Program-made: the position numbers and the translations under genes
Notes under the pieces: generated by a model
The model's database searches: none
Told to the model about the DNA's origin: nothing
The model's input: the letters and a program-made list of their open reading frames with translations, nothing else
Shown here: positions 1-9,867 of the stretch, piece by piece
How the letters are laid out: each line of letters starts with the position of its first letter
Numbering within the stretch: position 1 is the stretch's first letter
Source of the DNA: Margaritispora aquatica
Taxonomy: Eukaryota; Ascomycota; Leotiomycetes; Helotiales; Discinellaceae
Length of the DNA stretch: 21,349 nucleotides
Assembly: GCA_007644065.1 (NCBI GenBank)
Contig: VJWN01000046.1
Span: forward strand, 1-21,349
Reading direction: 5' to 3'

Positions 1-144
1 TTTTTAAGAGATATATATAGATCTTAGTATCTATATCGTATACTATCCTAAGTTCTAAGTATTAGTATAAAATCTATAGATAGTACTTAAGGTAATATAC
101 CTCTAAATAGCCTTATTAGCCTTTACTTATTCCTACTAACTTAA
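1..144 (+). repeat. Left copy of a 144-bp direct repeat (truncated by window start)
   Basis: This stretch aligns almost end to end with 6946-7090 in the same orientation. The best-kept block is the last 45 bases, ending ctaacttaa in both. Most mismatches are transitions, with one single-base length difference in an A run near the start. In both places it sits 5' of related plus-strand coding remnants, so it is probably the 5' end or promoter part of a repeated element. The right copy may begin earlier, near 6895 with tgtcggagc, so the left copy may be cut by the window edge. It contains no CpA or TpG. Confidence 0.75.
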
Positions 145-404
145 ACCGTAATTAGAAAGGACGTCCCCTTTATCCTCTTACTATACTAGAGGAATCTTAT
201 CCTTATTTCCGAATCTATTAAAGCTTTATCTTTAACCTTTTTAAGTCTATTAGCTAATATATTCGAATCTATTAGCTTTTACTTATTACCTAGATTCTTT
301 AAAAAATAGGTTTATAGCTATAATAGAACTTATATCCGTACTTTTACTAATATTTTAACTTTATTTTTTAAGGTCCATAGTTTTATAATTATTTTTTTTC
401 CTTT

Positions 405-520
405 TAGTATAGTATTTCTTATATCTATAGACTTATAGCTATCTTTTTCCGTTAGCTAGCGTAGTATTTCCTAATATCCGTAGATTTATAGCTATCTCTC
501 TTCTATTAACTAGTATAGTT
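405..520 (+). repeat. About 52-bp imperfect tandem repeat in the 5' part of copy 1
   Basis: Two adjacent units share agtatttc followed by atatc, tag, and an ttatagctatct-like end. The agtatttc block recurs at 411 and 463, a 52-bp step, and a partial third unit begins near 515. The matching part of copy 2 carries more and longer repeats (7255-7620). This explains why the distance from the 144-bp repeat to the next conserved block is about 400 bp here and about 690 bp in copy 2. Confidence 0.5.
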
Positions 521-540
521 TACAATGTAGCTTAGTCGGA

Positions 541-580
541 ATAGCCTCTCTAGGGCTCAGTAACTATATAACTCGAGCAA
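541..580 (+). repeat. Conserved block shared with 7781-7822
   Basis: The sequence around tagggctcagtaactatata and the following actcgagcaa matches gggtctagagaactatata and actagagtaa in copy 2. It is one of three collinear anchor points (144-bp repeat, this block, and 1640-1860) linking the two copies in the same order and orientation. Confidence 0.55.
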
Positions 581-2934
581 TATTATAATCTTCCCCCTTA
601 TATATCTAGGTAAATAAAGAAAACGGATAGTTTTATAAATTATACCTTATTAGTAATCTTAAAGTAGCCCTCTACAAGGCGTTCTACTAGTAATATATAA
701 ATCGAACGTATTTCTACCGTCTTAGTATTAAATACGAATCTAAATATTACTTTAAAGTATTATAGTAGCCCTCCTTAACTAAGATAATATAGATATATTT
801 AAACTATAAAGATTAAATAATATTTTTTATAAAGTTCTATAATTCCGAATTACCTAGTAATAACTATAGTTTTCGTAAGTCTCTAGTATATATCTCGCGG
901 TCTATCCGAATATAGTATTTATTAAACACTAAGTAATATATCTTAAGAATATAATATATATTATAAAATCTCTATAGCTATCTAATAATACCTCTGTTTG
1001 CCCTATAATTACGGTCACTAGCCTAGTAGAATATATTAGGCTTTCTTGAAATATATAAGCTAATATACTTTTTTTTATAGTTTTAAAAGTAAGGTTAAAT
1101 AATTTTATAGTTTATATATATTATCTAGATCTTGATAATTAAGTAGCTAAGCTAGTCTCTAAAGTAAAAGCTAATATCGGAAAGGTTTTGCTAGATACTA
1201 TATATACTTATAATATTAACTATCCCGCTTTACGAGACTACGTCTAATATAATTATATAACTAAGTCGACTAATTACCTTAAACTGACCTTTCTATTAGA
1301 TTCTCTTCGAAACTAACCTTAATTCTACTATACTATAAAACCGACCTCTAAATTAACTATCGATCTATAATACTAACTTATATCGTTTTATAATTATAAA
1401 GTTTACGTTATATTATACGTTATAGCGTTAAGTTAATTAGTCTTCGATCTATAGAGATCGATACTCCGAGGTAGAGCTTACCTTCGATTTTCTATTAATT
1501 ATATTCTATAACTAACTCTACGATTTTAGCTTACTTTAAGATTTTATCTATAGTAGAGCTACCCCTACAATATAAGTACCTTAACTTATTTAAAATAATA
1601 AAGTAAGAGCTAATATTACGATTTAGTATAAAAAGTAAGGTATAGGACTTTACTTAGCTAACGGGCTAAACTACTTAGATTAGTAATAAAGATTTAGTAA
1701 TCAAGTAGTTCGCTCTTCTCTAAATCGAGATTTTAATACTTAGATTTCTACTATTACGGACAAGTCTAAGAGTTAGAGTATACTAGAAAAAGTAGTTAAG
1801 ATAATTACGGGTTTATTGACTTTTAATATCGGTAATACTCGTAAGTTAGTAGTAGCGGTAGTCCTAAGTAAGGGTATATAAACTAAAGGCTACGCTAGTT
1901 TAGAGTAAAAGAAGTCTATTAGCTACGTCTAATTTAAACTCCTTTTTAATATATCTATAATAGAATAAAAGGATAAGATATAGAACTAGCTTCTATCGGT
2001 ATATATTTACTTAGCTCCGAGATCGATATACTTAGCTAAGCGATCAATACGAAATACTAGTAGGGCGACTACTTAACTTATAAGCGAAGATAAGACTAGA
2101 GACAACCAAGCCTTGACTACGCCTATAGCTAGAGGAGCTCGTATAGCTACCTCTATAGTCGTATTAGACTTTACTACCCTGATCCCTCTAGACAGATACT
2201 AAACCCTGTCTCTAAAGGCGTCTCTATATACACTAGGGCCTATTAAGCGTGTAAAGAAGTCTAATCAGACTAACAAAGTTCTCTTTCTATATAATAAAGA
2301 GCGTAATAAGGACTCCGACGAATAGCTAATATCTAGTCTACTACGGAAACTACTCTTTTATATCCGTAATTAGTCTACCTTATAACTATTTTAACCTTTC
2401 GTTAATATACTACTCTTTTTCTAGAAAGTAATCGTGCTTATTATAGAATCGTTACTCCTTGATTTCGAGCTCTTTAATTCTGTTCCACCTTAGTGTATAA
2501 TTAGTATAGCTACGATTATTAAGAAAGAGAGTCGCGGTTCCGTTAGTAATAATATCCGGTACAAGTACCTTAGCTTCGAGATATTTAAAAAGATCTTAAA
2601 GTAGATAAATACTTAGCTTAATCTTAATCTTTAATCTATTCGACTTATATATTAAGTGGTAGATATTACTATTAGTAGCTCTAAAGAGCTCTCTCGTGGA
2701 ATTTTAAATATAGAAGACTTTATAATAATAATCGGCGTTCTGGACTAGAAGGTAACGGCCTCGGAATCAGCCGTACTATTAAGAATAGGATTATTTATTA
2801 AAATAGTAAACTAATAGGAGTTTGTATAAATAGGGTTATAGAGAATAAAAGATATAAAGGGAATTATATACTTTTATTATTATATTATCGTTAGATACTA
2901 TTAAATAATACATTAGTTATTTAAATACTAAAAA

Positions 2935-4150
2935 TCTTATAAGTATATATCCTTAGTTCTTAATTAACTTAGTAGTTACTTTCCGGAAGTGTACCTCCTA
3001 TACTAGTTAGTTTTATAGTTAACTTATAAATCTTGCTCCTTAATACTTGGTTAGTTTAGTAGTCGACTTCTAAAGATTACTCCTTAGTACTTAGTTAATT
3101 TAGTAGATACTTTCCGGAAACGTACCTCCTATACTAGTTAGTTTTATAGTTAACTTGTAAATCTTGCTCCTTAATACTTAGTTAATTTAGTAGATACTTT
3201 CCGGAAACGTACCTCCTATACTAGTTAGTTTTATAGTTAACTTGTAAATCTTGCTCCTTAATACTTAGTTAATTTAGTAGACACTTTCCGGAAACGCACC
3301 TTCTATACTAGTTAGTTTTATAGTTAACTTATAAATCTTATTCCTTAATACTTAGTTAATTTAGTAGATAATTTCCGGGAGCGTACCTCCTATACTAGTT
3401 AGTTTTATAGTTAATTTATAAATCTTACTCCTTAATACTTAGTTAATTTAATAGACAATTTCTGGGAACGTATCTTCTATACTAGTTAGTTTTATAGTTA
3501 ACTTATAAATCTTACTTCTTAATACTTAGTTAATTTGGTAGATAATTTCTAGGAGTACACCTTCTATACTAGTTAGTTTTATAGTTAACTTATAAATCTT
3601 ACTTCTCGATACTTAGTTAGTTTAGTAGTTGACTTTTAAGGATTACTTTTTAGTACTTAGTTAATTTAGTAGTTAGCTTCTAAGGCTTTCTCCTCGATAC
3701 TTATTCGGGTATATAGTTAACTTATAAGTCTTACTCCTTAATACTTAGTTAATTTAATAGTTAGCTTCTAAGGCTTTTTCCTCGATACTTATTCAGGTAT
3801 ATAGTTAACTTATAAGTCTTACTCCTTAATACTTAGTTAATTTAGTAGTTAGTTTCTAAGGCTTTCTCTTCGATACTTATTCGGGTATATAGTTAACTTA
3901 TAAGTCTTACTTCTTAATACTTAGTTAATTTAGTAGTTAGCTTCTAAGGCTTTCTCCTCGATACTTGTTTAAGTATATAGTTAACTTATAAATCTTACTT
4001 CTTAATACTTAGTTAATTTAGTAGTTAACTTCTAAAGCTTTTTCTTCGATACTTGTTTAGATATATACTTAGTTAGTAAGAATTCCTTCTTTATATTTAG
4101 TTAGATATATACTTGATTTTTAAAGATTTTTACTTAATACTTATCTAGAT
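2935..4150. repeat. Tandem array, 87/88-bp units made of two about 44-bp halves
   Basis: The landmark ttaatacttagttaatttag, or its close variants, starts at 3084, 3171, 3258, 3345, 3432, 3519 and 3606, an exact 87-bp step. One half carries cttagttaatttagtag; the other carries ctagttagttttatagttaac. From about 3606 the landmarks alternate at 44-bp steps (3606, 3650, 3694, 3738, 3782), where the second half changes to tcgatacttattcgggtata, so the composite becomes 88 bp. Variation between units is mostly transitions. CpA is almost absent, so the array was exposed to RIP. It lies between the plus-strand frame ending at 2814 and the minus-strand frame ending near 4600. The change from 87 to 88 bp argues against it being translated. 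Confidence 0.9.
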
Positions 4151-4189
4151 ATATACTCGATTTCTAAGAACGTATTCTCGTATTTAAGT

Positions 4190-4600
4190 AGAATCGGGCG
4201 ATTTAGTAGTCTACTATAAGTACGTATTTTTATATCTAAGTAGTATTAAGTAATCTAGTAGTTTACTATAAGTATATATTCTTATATCTAAGTAGTATTA
4301 AGCAATCTAGTAGTTTACTATAAGTACGTATTCTTATATTTAAGTAGTATCAAGCGATCTAGTAGTCTACTATAAATATATATACTTGAATTTAAATAGT
4401 ATTAGATAATCTAGTAGTCTACTATAAGTATATATACTTGAATTTTAATAGTATCAAGTAATTTAGTAGTCTACTATAAGTATATATACTCGTATTTAAA
4501 TAGTATCCAGTAATCTAGTAGTCTACTATAAGTACGTATACTTGTACTTGAATAGTATTTAACTATTTTCTAGTCTACTATAAGTAGGTATACTTATAAC
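4190..4600. repeat. Tandem array with 52-bp units
   Basis: The landmark t-tagtag-t-tactataagta recurs at 4202, 4254, 4306, 4358 and 4410, an exact 52-bp step, and continues with decay to about 4590. Each unit contains tagtagtctactataagta, then a ta-rich stretch, then aagtagtattaag. It follows the 87/88-bp array directly but has a different unit, so the two arose separately. Differences between units are mostly transitions. Confidence 0.85.
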
Positions 4601-6888
4601 TTAGTTAGTATAATATAATATTTAAGAGTATATTCTTTATTATTAGATTATAAGTACGTAGATCTATTACTAGTATTATAAAAAGTTTATTATTATACTT
4701 ATTTATACCCTTTTATATATTACTTACTTCTAAACTTTATCTTCGTTTATCTCTATAACTCTATCCGTTACTTTTTTTAGCTCTACTTATATAATCTTCT
4801 CTTAGAGATCGTTAACTTTAATAATCTTTTTCTTAATAGTATTGTTCGCTATTAAGAATTACTATATCTAGGTCTTAGGATTCTTATTTCCTTACTAGTA
4901 GTAACGTAAATATAGCTATACTATAGCTAATAGACGAAAGTTAGGCTTTAGAAGGCCTAATCTAATCGCTATATTTAATATTAGTCTGGTTCTAAAGATT
5001 ACTATAGTTCTAATAAGGTATCTTACTATTAGTTCAGCTACGTCTATTCTATAGAACTTTCTTATTACTTTTATAATAATAGGTTTACTTATTACTTTAT
5101 AAGTAAACGTAATCTCCTTCTTAAAAATCTTTAGAATATAAACTATATACTTAATACTATTAGTATAAGTAATACTAATATTTAGCTAAAGATATACTTA
5201 CTAAGTAGATAATATACGTACCCGATATAAAGTATAACGTAAATATTAAATAGACGTATCTTTCTTTAGTATTCTTTTTCTCTTTAAAGCGCTTAATAAT
5301 CTACTCTAACTTATATAGTTTTATAGATAATTCGGAAAGGCTTTAGATTAATCGATAATAAGGATCGCTATTAGTTTTAGGTTTTTATCGCTTATCGGGA
5401 TATAATAACTTCTTTGTCTTTTTAACCTACTTAGATATAGTTAGCTTTAGTAGCGTATTATCTCGGTTGATAAGATCTATTAAGGTAGGAATACTAGTAT
5501 AGAGTCGCTACCGATAGTAGCTACCGGAGAGATTATACTAGAGTAAGGTATAATTAGTTATATTACTATAATAGTTTACTCGCTATTAGGCTTTATGTAT
5601 AGCCTTAGCTTTTTTAATCCGAGTATCCTTTTCGTTATAGGAGTTATCTAACCTAGCTTTCTAGTTAGGGTTTATATATATTACTAAGATATATACGTTT
5701 AGTAGAACCTTAACGATAAGGCTAGTACTAAGGAAATTAGACTCGGTTATAAACCTAAGTATAAGCCGCTTATAGAGTAGCTAGAACTTTGTTACCGTCT
5801 TAGTTATATCTTCGGGATAAATCGTCCGCTTTTTATAGCCGGAGTTCTACGTATTATCTAATTCTATAATCTTATTATATATCTAATTCCGTAACATTTC
5901 GTCTTTCTTTTATACCTACTTTACTATATATTTAATATAATATACTATATCCCCTAGCCTAGTATAAATTAGCGTACTATTTATAGAATAAAAGCGGATA
6001 GAAAAGGAAGCCGTATCTTGTCGTCTTATTAATACATTAATAGCCGTAAGCGACGAGGATGTTGTATTCTTTTCTAAATAAAACTTATCGCGGATTTAGA
6101 GAACAATAACTACTATAGGATAGATATTTGTATTATAAGTTATCGTCTTCTCCTTAGTTATAAATTTCGTAATCACGCCTACTCTATTTCTTTTAGTTTT
6201 CTTTTTAGGCTTATAGATAAGTTCGTATCGCCGAGATCTTTATAACGGATTTAGAACCTTACACTAAAATAAATAGAAGGTCGTAATAACTATAAACTTA
6301 CTATTAAGAAAATATACTTTTAGCGTTAATAGTTAAGGAATACTGTTTACGTCTTTATACTTATACTTTATAGCTCTAATAAAGTTTAGAACCTTAGCTA
6401 GTTATTCGAACTTAGAGCTATATACCTTAACAAATATATAGTCTATTTATTTACTAACCTTACTTACCTTTATAACTAGAAAGTATACTTTAGCTTTTTT
6501 TTACTATATATTTAAAAGATTTTAAAGAACGAAGACAGATATAAAACTATAGTATAGAGCTATAAAGCCTATAGAGCTACCTTTAGTATATATATAATCA
6601 AAGCTATACTTTTATAATATAGTATCGTTACTTAGGTATATAGTAGTTATATCTTAGAAGTTATAAGAAAGGTATTTGTCTTTATAACTAAGAATATAAT
6701 TCTATATATAGTTAAACTAGTATTAGATATAATAAATAGTATATACTGTTATCGTCTTCCTGATCCCTATAATATATCTTAAAAATATAGACCCTTCTAC
6801 TCCGTTAAATTTACGTAAGGCCTAGTACACTATATATACTTATACAAGTAATAGGTTACGACGGAGGCCTAGTATAGTAATACTATAC
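4600..6888 (-). pseudogene. Long eroded minus-strand reading frame, function unrecognised
   Basis: Read on the minus strand, one frame runs from about 6888 to about 4600 (roughly 750 codons) with no frame change I needed to invoke. Almost all stops in it are TAA or TAG, as expected for Gln/Trp codons hit by RIP; one TGA lies near 5040. Fragments include KFNGVEGSIF (about 6800-6830), YTKGSSIGF (about 6570-6600), KPKKKTKRNRVGV (about 6190) and NPNQKARLDNSYNEKDTRIK (about 5640-5690, Q from TAG). A basic tail lies near 4740-4820. Two hydrophobic-looking parts are inflated by RIP. I could not match it to integrase, RT, DDE, tyrosine recombinase or Helitron motifs. It starts beside the repeat at 6895-7090 and converges on the plus-strand gene across the tandem arrays, so it may be the second gene of the same element. 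A captured host gene is also possible. Confidence 0.55.
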
Positions 6889-6945
6889 TCTACTTGTCGG
6901 AGCTTAGGATCGTAGTAAAAGAAATTATATATATTTATCTAAATC

Positions 6946-7090
6946 TCTTTAAAAAAATATATATATATCTTTATATTTATATTCTATACTATTCTAGATT
7001 CTTAATATTAATATAAACTTTAAGTATAGTACTAAAGGTATTATACCTCTATATAGCCTTATTAGCCTTTACTTATTTCTACTAACTTAA
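6946..7090 (+). repeat. Right copy of the 144-bp direct repeat
   Basis: It matches 1-144 across its whole length. The last part, cctctatatagccttattagc through ctaacttaa, is nearly identical. A plausible larger boundary is 6895, where tgtcggagcttagg begins, giving an LTR-like 196 bp that ends in ta (possibly a former CA). That is suggestive but unproven, because the left copy is cut at base 1. It separates the minus-strand gene from copy 2 of the plus-strand gene. A short AT run lies inside it at about 6956-6970. Confidence 0.75.
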
Positions 7091-7254
7091 CTAATCTTAA
7101 AAAGATTTGTTATTTTTATTTTTTTATTATATTAAAAGAATATTATCTTTATATCTAAAATTCTTTAATAACTTATTAATATTAAAATACGTTTTACTAA
7201 TATCGTTATTTACTTTAGGATTAAGAGCCGTTATCGAACTCTTATCTTAATTAC

Positions 7255-7360
7255 TATTAGATACGTTACTTTAGTTAAGGGACTTTCTACTATTAGATAC
7301 GTCGCTTTAGTTAAGAGACTTTTCCTCGTTAGCTATAGTACTCTAGTTAGGAGACTCTTT
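7255..7360 (+). repeat. 36-bp coding tandem repeats at the 5' end of copy 2
   Basis: Three units begin at about 7259, 7295 and 7331. Each has agatacgt-like sequence, then tttagttaagrgact. The 36-bp period equals 12 codons. In the plus frame that continues into the gene body the units read like LLDTLLQLRDF, LLDTSLQLRDF and a decayed third. This frame stays in register with the downstream reading frame, so the repeats were probably part of the protein. Confidence 0.6.
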
Positions 7361-7439
7361 CTCGTTATCTAATACTAGTATATTCTCCTTGATACCTCTC
7401 TCTAGCCTCTCTAAATTATCCTCTATAGATAAAGTAACC

Positions 7440-7622
7440 TTAGTCGCTGGTTCTCTATCGAATATCTATATATTATCTTTTAGTACTAGCGTAACCTTGG
7501 TTACGGGGGTTATATCGAGTATCTATATAGTACCTTCTTATAAAGGTATAATAATCTTAGCTATAAGTTCTCTTTAAAGTATCTATATATTATCCTCCTT
7601 TAATACTAGTATAGTATCCTTC
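7440..7622 (+). repeat. 57-60-bp coding tandem repeats in copy 2
   Basis: The landmark tatctatata recurs at 7463, 7520 and 7580. Each unit reads V-T-L-V or a variant, then a Gly/Ser turn, then S-IYI and a Ser/Thr-rich end, about 19-20 residues. The 189-bp open stretch at 7389-7577, which starts with TTG, lies in this repeat region and is only an intact fragment of the larger broken frame. Confidence 0.6.
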
Positions 7623-9424
7623 TTAGTTTTTCCGTCGGACTTCTCTAGATTATTCTCTGTAACTAGACGAACCTTTACTACGATTTCTCTACTAAGCTAA
7701 GACGCTGTACGAGGTGCTTATAAGGGAGCGGGCTCGATAGCCCGAGCGGGTGGTAAGGATTTATAAAGTAACTGCCGGTAAAAGGGCTCTTCGGGTCTAG
7801 AGAACTATATAACTAGAGTAAGCTTAGCGCCGCGGACCTTACTACTAGTATACGACTAAAGTACGCCGACTATATTATAAAATATCGACTTGTCTATAAT
7901 CTCGTTATATACCTTTAGTAGATTATTCGCTAGCGGTAAGTAAATCTAACTAAGCTTAATATTCTTAGGTATAAACTTAATACGAAATTCTATCTTAAGC
8001 TTTTATATTAATTTAAACTAGTTAAGATAATACATATAGATTCGCTTAGTAGAGATTATACGTTATTTATCTGTAAAAAGTTAAATAGCTCGAAAAACTA
8101 TAGATTAATTTATAGAAAATATAAGACCTTAATTAGTATTTTATAGATCTATTTATATAAAAATATAGTCGAATAGTATTAGGATATCGCGGGTATATAA
8201 GGTTATATTAATTAAGTGCTCTTTAGCTATTATAATAGTAGGACTAGGTGTTATTAGTTTATAGATTATAAAGTTAATACGATTTTAGAGAACTTAAAGT
8301 CTTATTAAATAAAAGCGATCTAACTCGTCGATCTATTACAAGACTAAAGATAAGCTTAACTTTTATCTTTACGTAGTAGGGTAAAGAATAATTATATAGA
8401 GAATAACGACCAAGATAGTATAGAAATACAATATATCGAGAATTATTAATTTAAGTTAGAATAGAGGAAAAGCTAAGGTAAATAAAGCCTTATAATATAG
8501 AAGATTAGATTTATATAGTTGATTCTAATTTAATTATATACCTTTATTAAAAATATACTTTAAAACTAACTTCTCTAATCTCTTTTTAAAAACTAACTTA
8601 TAAATTAATTATTTCTTAATTTTCTTTTTACTTTTAAATTTAAGATACGATATTAAAGTAAATTACTATTATAATATATAATTTACTTTATAGTCTTGGT
8701 TTTAGCTTTTACCTTTTATCTCTAATAGAGATACCTTTACTATATATATATATAAGCTTTTCGAAAGTATTAAAGTAGAGGCTAATAATTTAGTCTTATC
8801 TAGAAAGTAATTTATAAATCTCTACTTAGTAAGCAGGTTAGACTATTTAGACTAGTAATAAATATTTAGTAATTACATAGTTCGCCCTTTAACTAAACTA
8901 TAACTAGAGTATTTAGATTTCTAATATTACGGATAAGGCTAAAAGCTAGTATATACTAGAAAAAGCGGTTAAGACGACTACGGGTTTATTATCTCCTTAG
9001 TATCGGTAAGTTTTATAAGTTAATAGTAAAGGAACTCCTATATACTATTCTTAAAAATAAATCTTATATCGATCTAAAAAAGAAAAGGCTTTAATCTATA
9101 TAATTAGAAACTTACTATTAATAAGGTTAAAGACTAGAACTATCCGAATAACTTAAAAGATTAAGTTTCGGGAAATAGTTTTATTAAATCTAATTCTCTT
9201 TATATTCTATCTATACTAGAATACTATTAATAACTTTGAAATTCTCTTTTATTAGATAATAATATAATATATATTAACGAGACTTTAACTACTTTTCTGG
9301 CTAAATAGCTAAAAAATAACTTTGACGAGAAATATAAATAAAAAATACTAGTATTTATAGAAGACTAGTTAGGATATTCTCTATTAGTATCCTTATATAT
9401 ACCCGAGTCTCTATTTCTAGTAAA

Positions 9425-9429
9425 GTATA
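9425..9429. other. Probable target-site duplication, left (gtata)
   Basis: The five bases gtata directly before the 5' LTR match atata directly after the 3' LTR (16841-16845) at four of five positions. The one difference is a G/A transition, as expected after RIP. Ty1/copia integrases make 5-bp duplications. This fixes the insertion point in the older sequence. Confidence 0.65.
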
Positions 9430-9703
9430 TGTTGAATAAAAGACCCTAAATTAGTGGGTATAGGTGTTTGGATTAGGGTATTTAGTTATTTATAAGGTAT
9501 CTCGGGCGTTAGAAGTATAGGTTATATCTTGTATTTAATGTAACCTAGCTTAGAGGTACTAACAAAGCACCCTAATCCCTTTAAAAAGCTCAATAAAGCT
9601 TTTAAAGAATAGATAAATAACTTAATTAGAACGAAAGAGTATTATAACTTCGTTCTTAAGCTTAATCGAGTTTAATTAATCTTAATCTTTATTTTATACG
9701 TTA
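9430..9703 (+). mobile_element. 5' LTR of the Ty1/copia element (274 bp)
   Basis: It begins TGTTGAATAAAAG and ends TACGTTA, where the terminal TA is probably the former CA. It aligns without any gap with 16567-16840, which is also 274 bp. By hand I count about 44 differences, all of them transitions. Its first 160 or so bases keep many G and C that became A or T in the 3' LTR; over its last 110 bases the reverse is true. It starts the plus-strand element whose gag begins near 9870. Confidence 0.93.
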
Positions 9704-9867
9704 GTTATAAGCCTAGTTTACCCTTAAGAATCTACGTAAGAAACTAATTAAGTTAAAATTAAGATTAAAAAAATTATTTTTAAAAATCTTTTTAGAAAAA
9801 CTTTTCTAAAAGCTCTAGAATAGCTTTTAAGAATATATTAATAGTACTTTATATACTTTTAATAAGT
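9704..9867 (+). other. Copia leader with presumed primer-binding region
   Basis: The 164 bases between the LTR and the first gag codons start gttataagcctag, which should be the tRNA primer-binding site. RIP hides which tRNA it matches. The middle is very A/T-rich with a loose inverted repeat around ctttttagaaaaacttttct. No reading frame is supported here. Confidence 0.5.

Larger units (their letters stand above)
400..2814 (+). pseudogene. Eroded unrecognised protein gene, copy 1 of a two-copy family
   Basis: I do not recognise this protein. A plus-strand frame can be followed from about 1240 to TAA/TAG at 2812-2817, broken mainly by TAA and TAG that look like former Gln/Trp codons and by few other stops. 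A well-kept passage at roughly 1690-1860 reads ...WISTITDKSKSW... (W from TAG) followed by LEKVV and TGLL. The paralogue near 8857-9010 reads W-I-S-N-ITDKAKSW, then LEKAV and TGLL. A less mutated, more GC-rich stretch at about 2090-2300 gives a basic, Ser/Thr-rich sequence. The N-terminal part (405-520) holds 52-bp repeats. Upstream is the 144-bp repeat; downstream are tandem arrays. The start codon cannot be fixed. It may be a transposon accessory or gag-like gene, but nothing diagnostic (Zn knuckle, DDE, RT) was seen. Confidence 0.5.
7230..9424 (+). pseudogene. Eroded unrecognised protein gene, copy 2, interrupted by the copia insertion
   Basis: This is the diverged paralogue of the frame at 400-2814. 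One frame runs from about 7250 to beyond 8000 with only TAG/TAA (Gln/Trp-type) stops. It includes a GC-richer, little-mutated segment at about 7690-7860 reading AVRGAYKGAGS-IARAGG, then SGLENYITRVSLAPRT. A shift of one frame is needed before about 8857, where the ITDKAKSW...LEKAV...TGLL block aligns with copy 1. Homology to copy 1 fades by about 9150. The retrotransposon at 9430 ends the readable part, and its continuation after 16845 could not be confirmed. The left end carries 36-bp and 57-60-bp coding repeats. Function unknown. A gag-like or accessory gene of a mobile element is possible because it is duplicated together with its 5' repeat. Confidence 0.5.

Noticed and set aside
2935..4600. 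CRISPR array
   Set aside because: The repeats are contiguous with no unique spacers of constant length, and the context is a fungal transposon-rich region.
4600..6888. FluG/DUF3435 tyrosine recombinase (Crypton or Starship captain) identity for the minus-strand frame
   Set aside because: I looked for the R...H-x-x-R...Y arrangement and typical flanking motifs and could not place them convincingly.
1..7090. The 1-144 and 6946-7090 repeats as LTRs of one 7-kb retrotransposon
   Set aside because: No gag-pol motifs lie between them, the two genes there face each other, and a related gene also lies beyond the right repeat, so two copies of a repeated unit fit better. A tg start at 6895 keeps the LTR idea alive but unproven.
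7389..7577. 62-codon open frame starting with TTG, as an independent small gene
   Set aside because: It is an intact piece inside a longer eroded frame and consists of the 57-60-bp repeats; there is no start context and the same frame continues on both sides.
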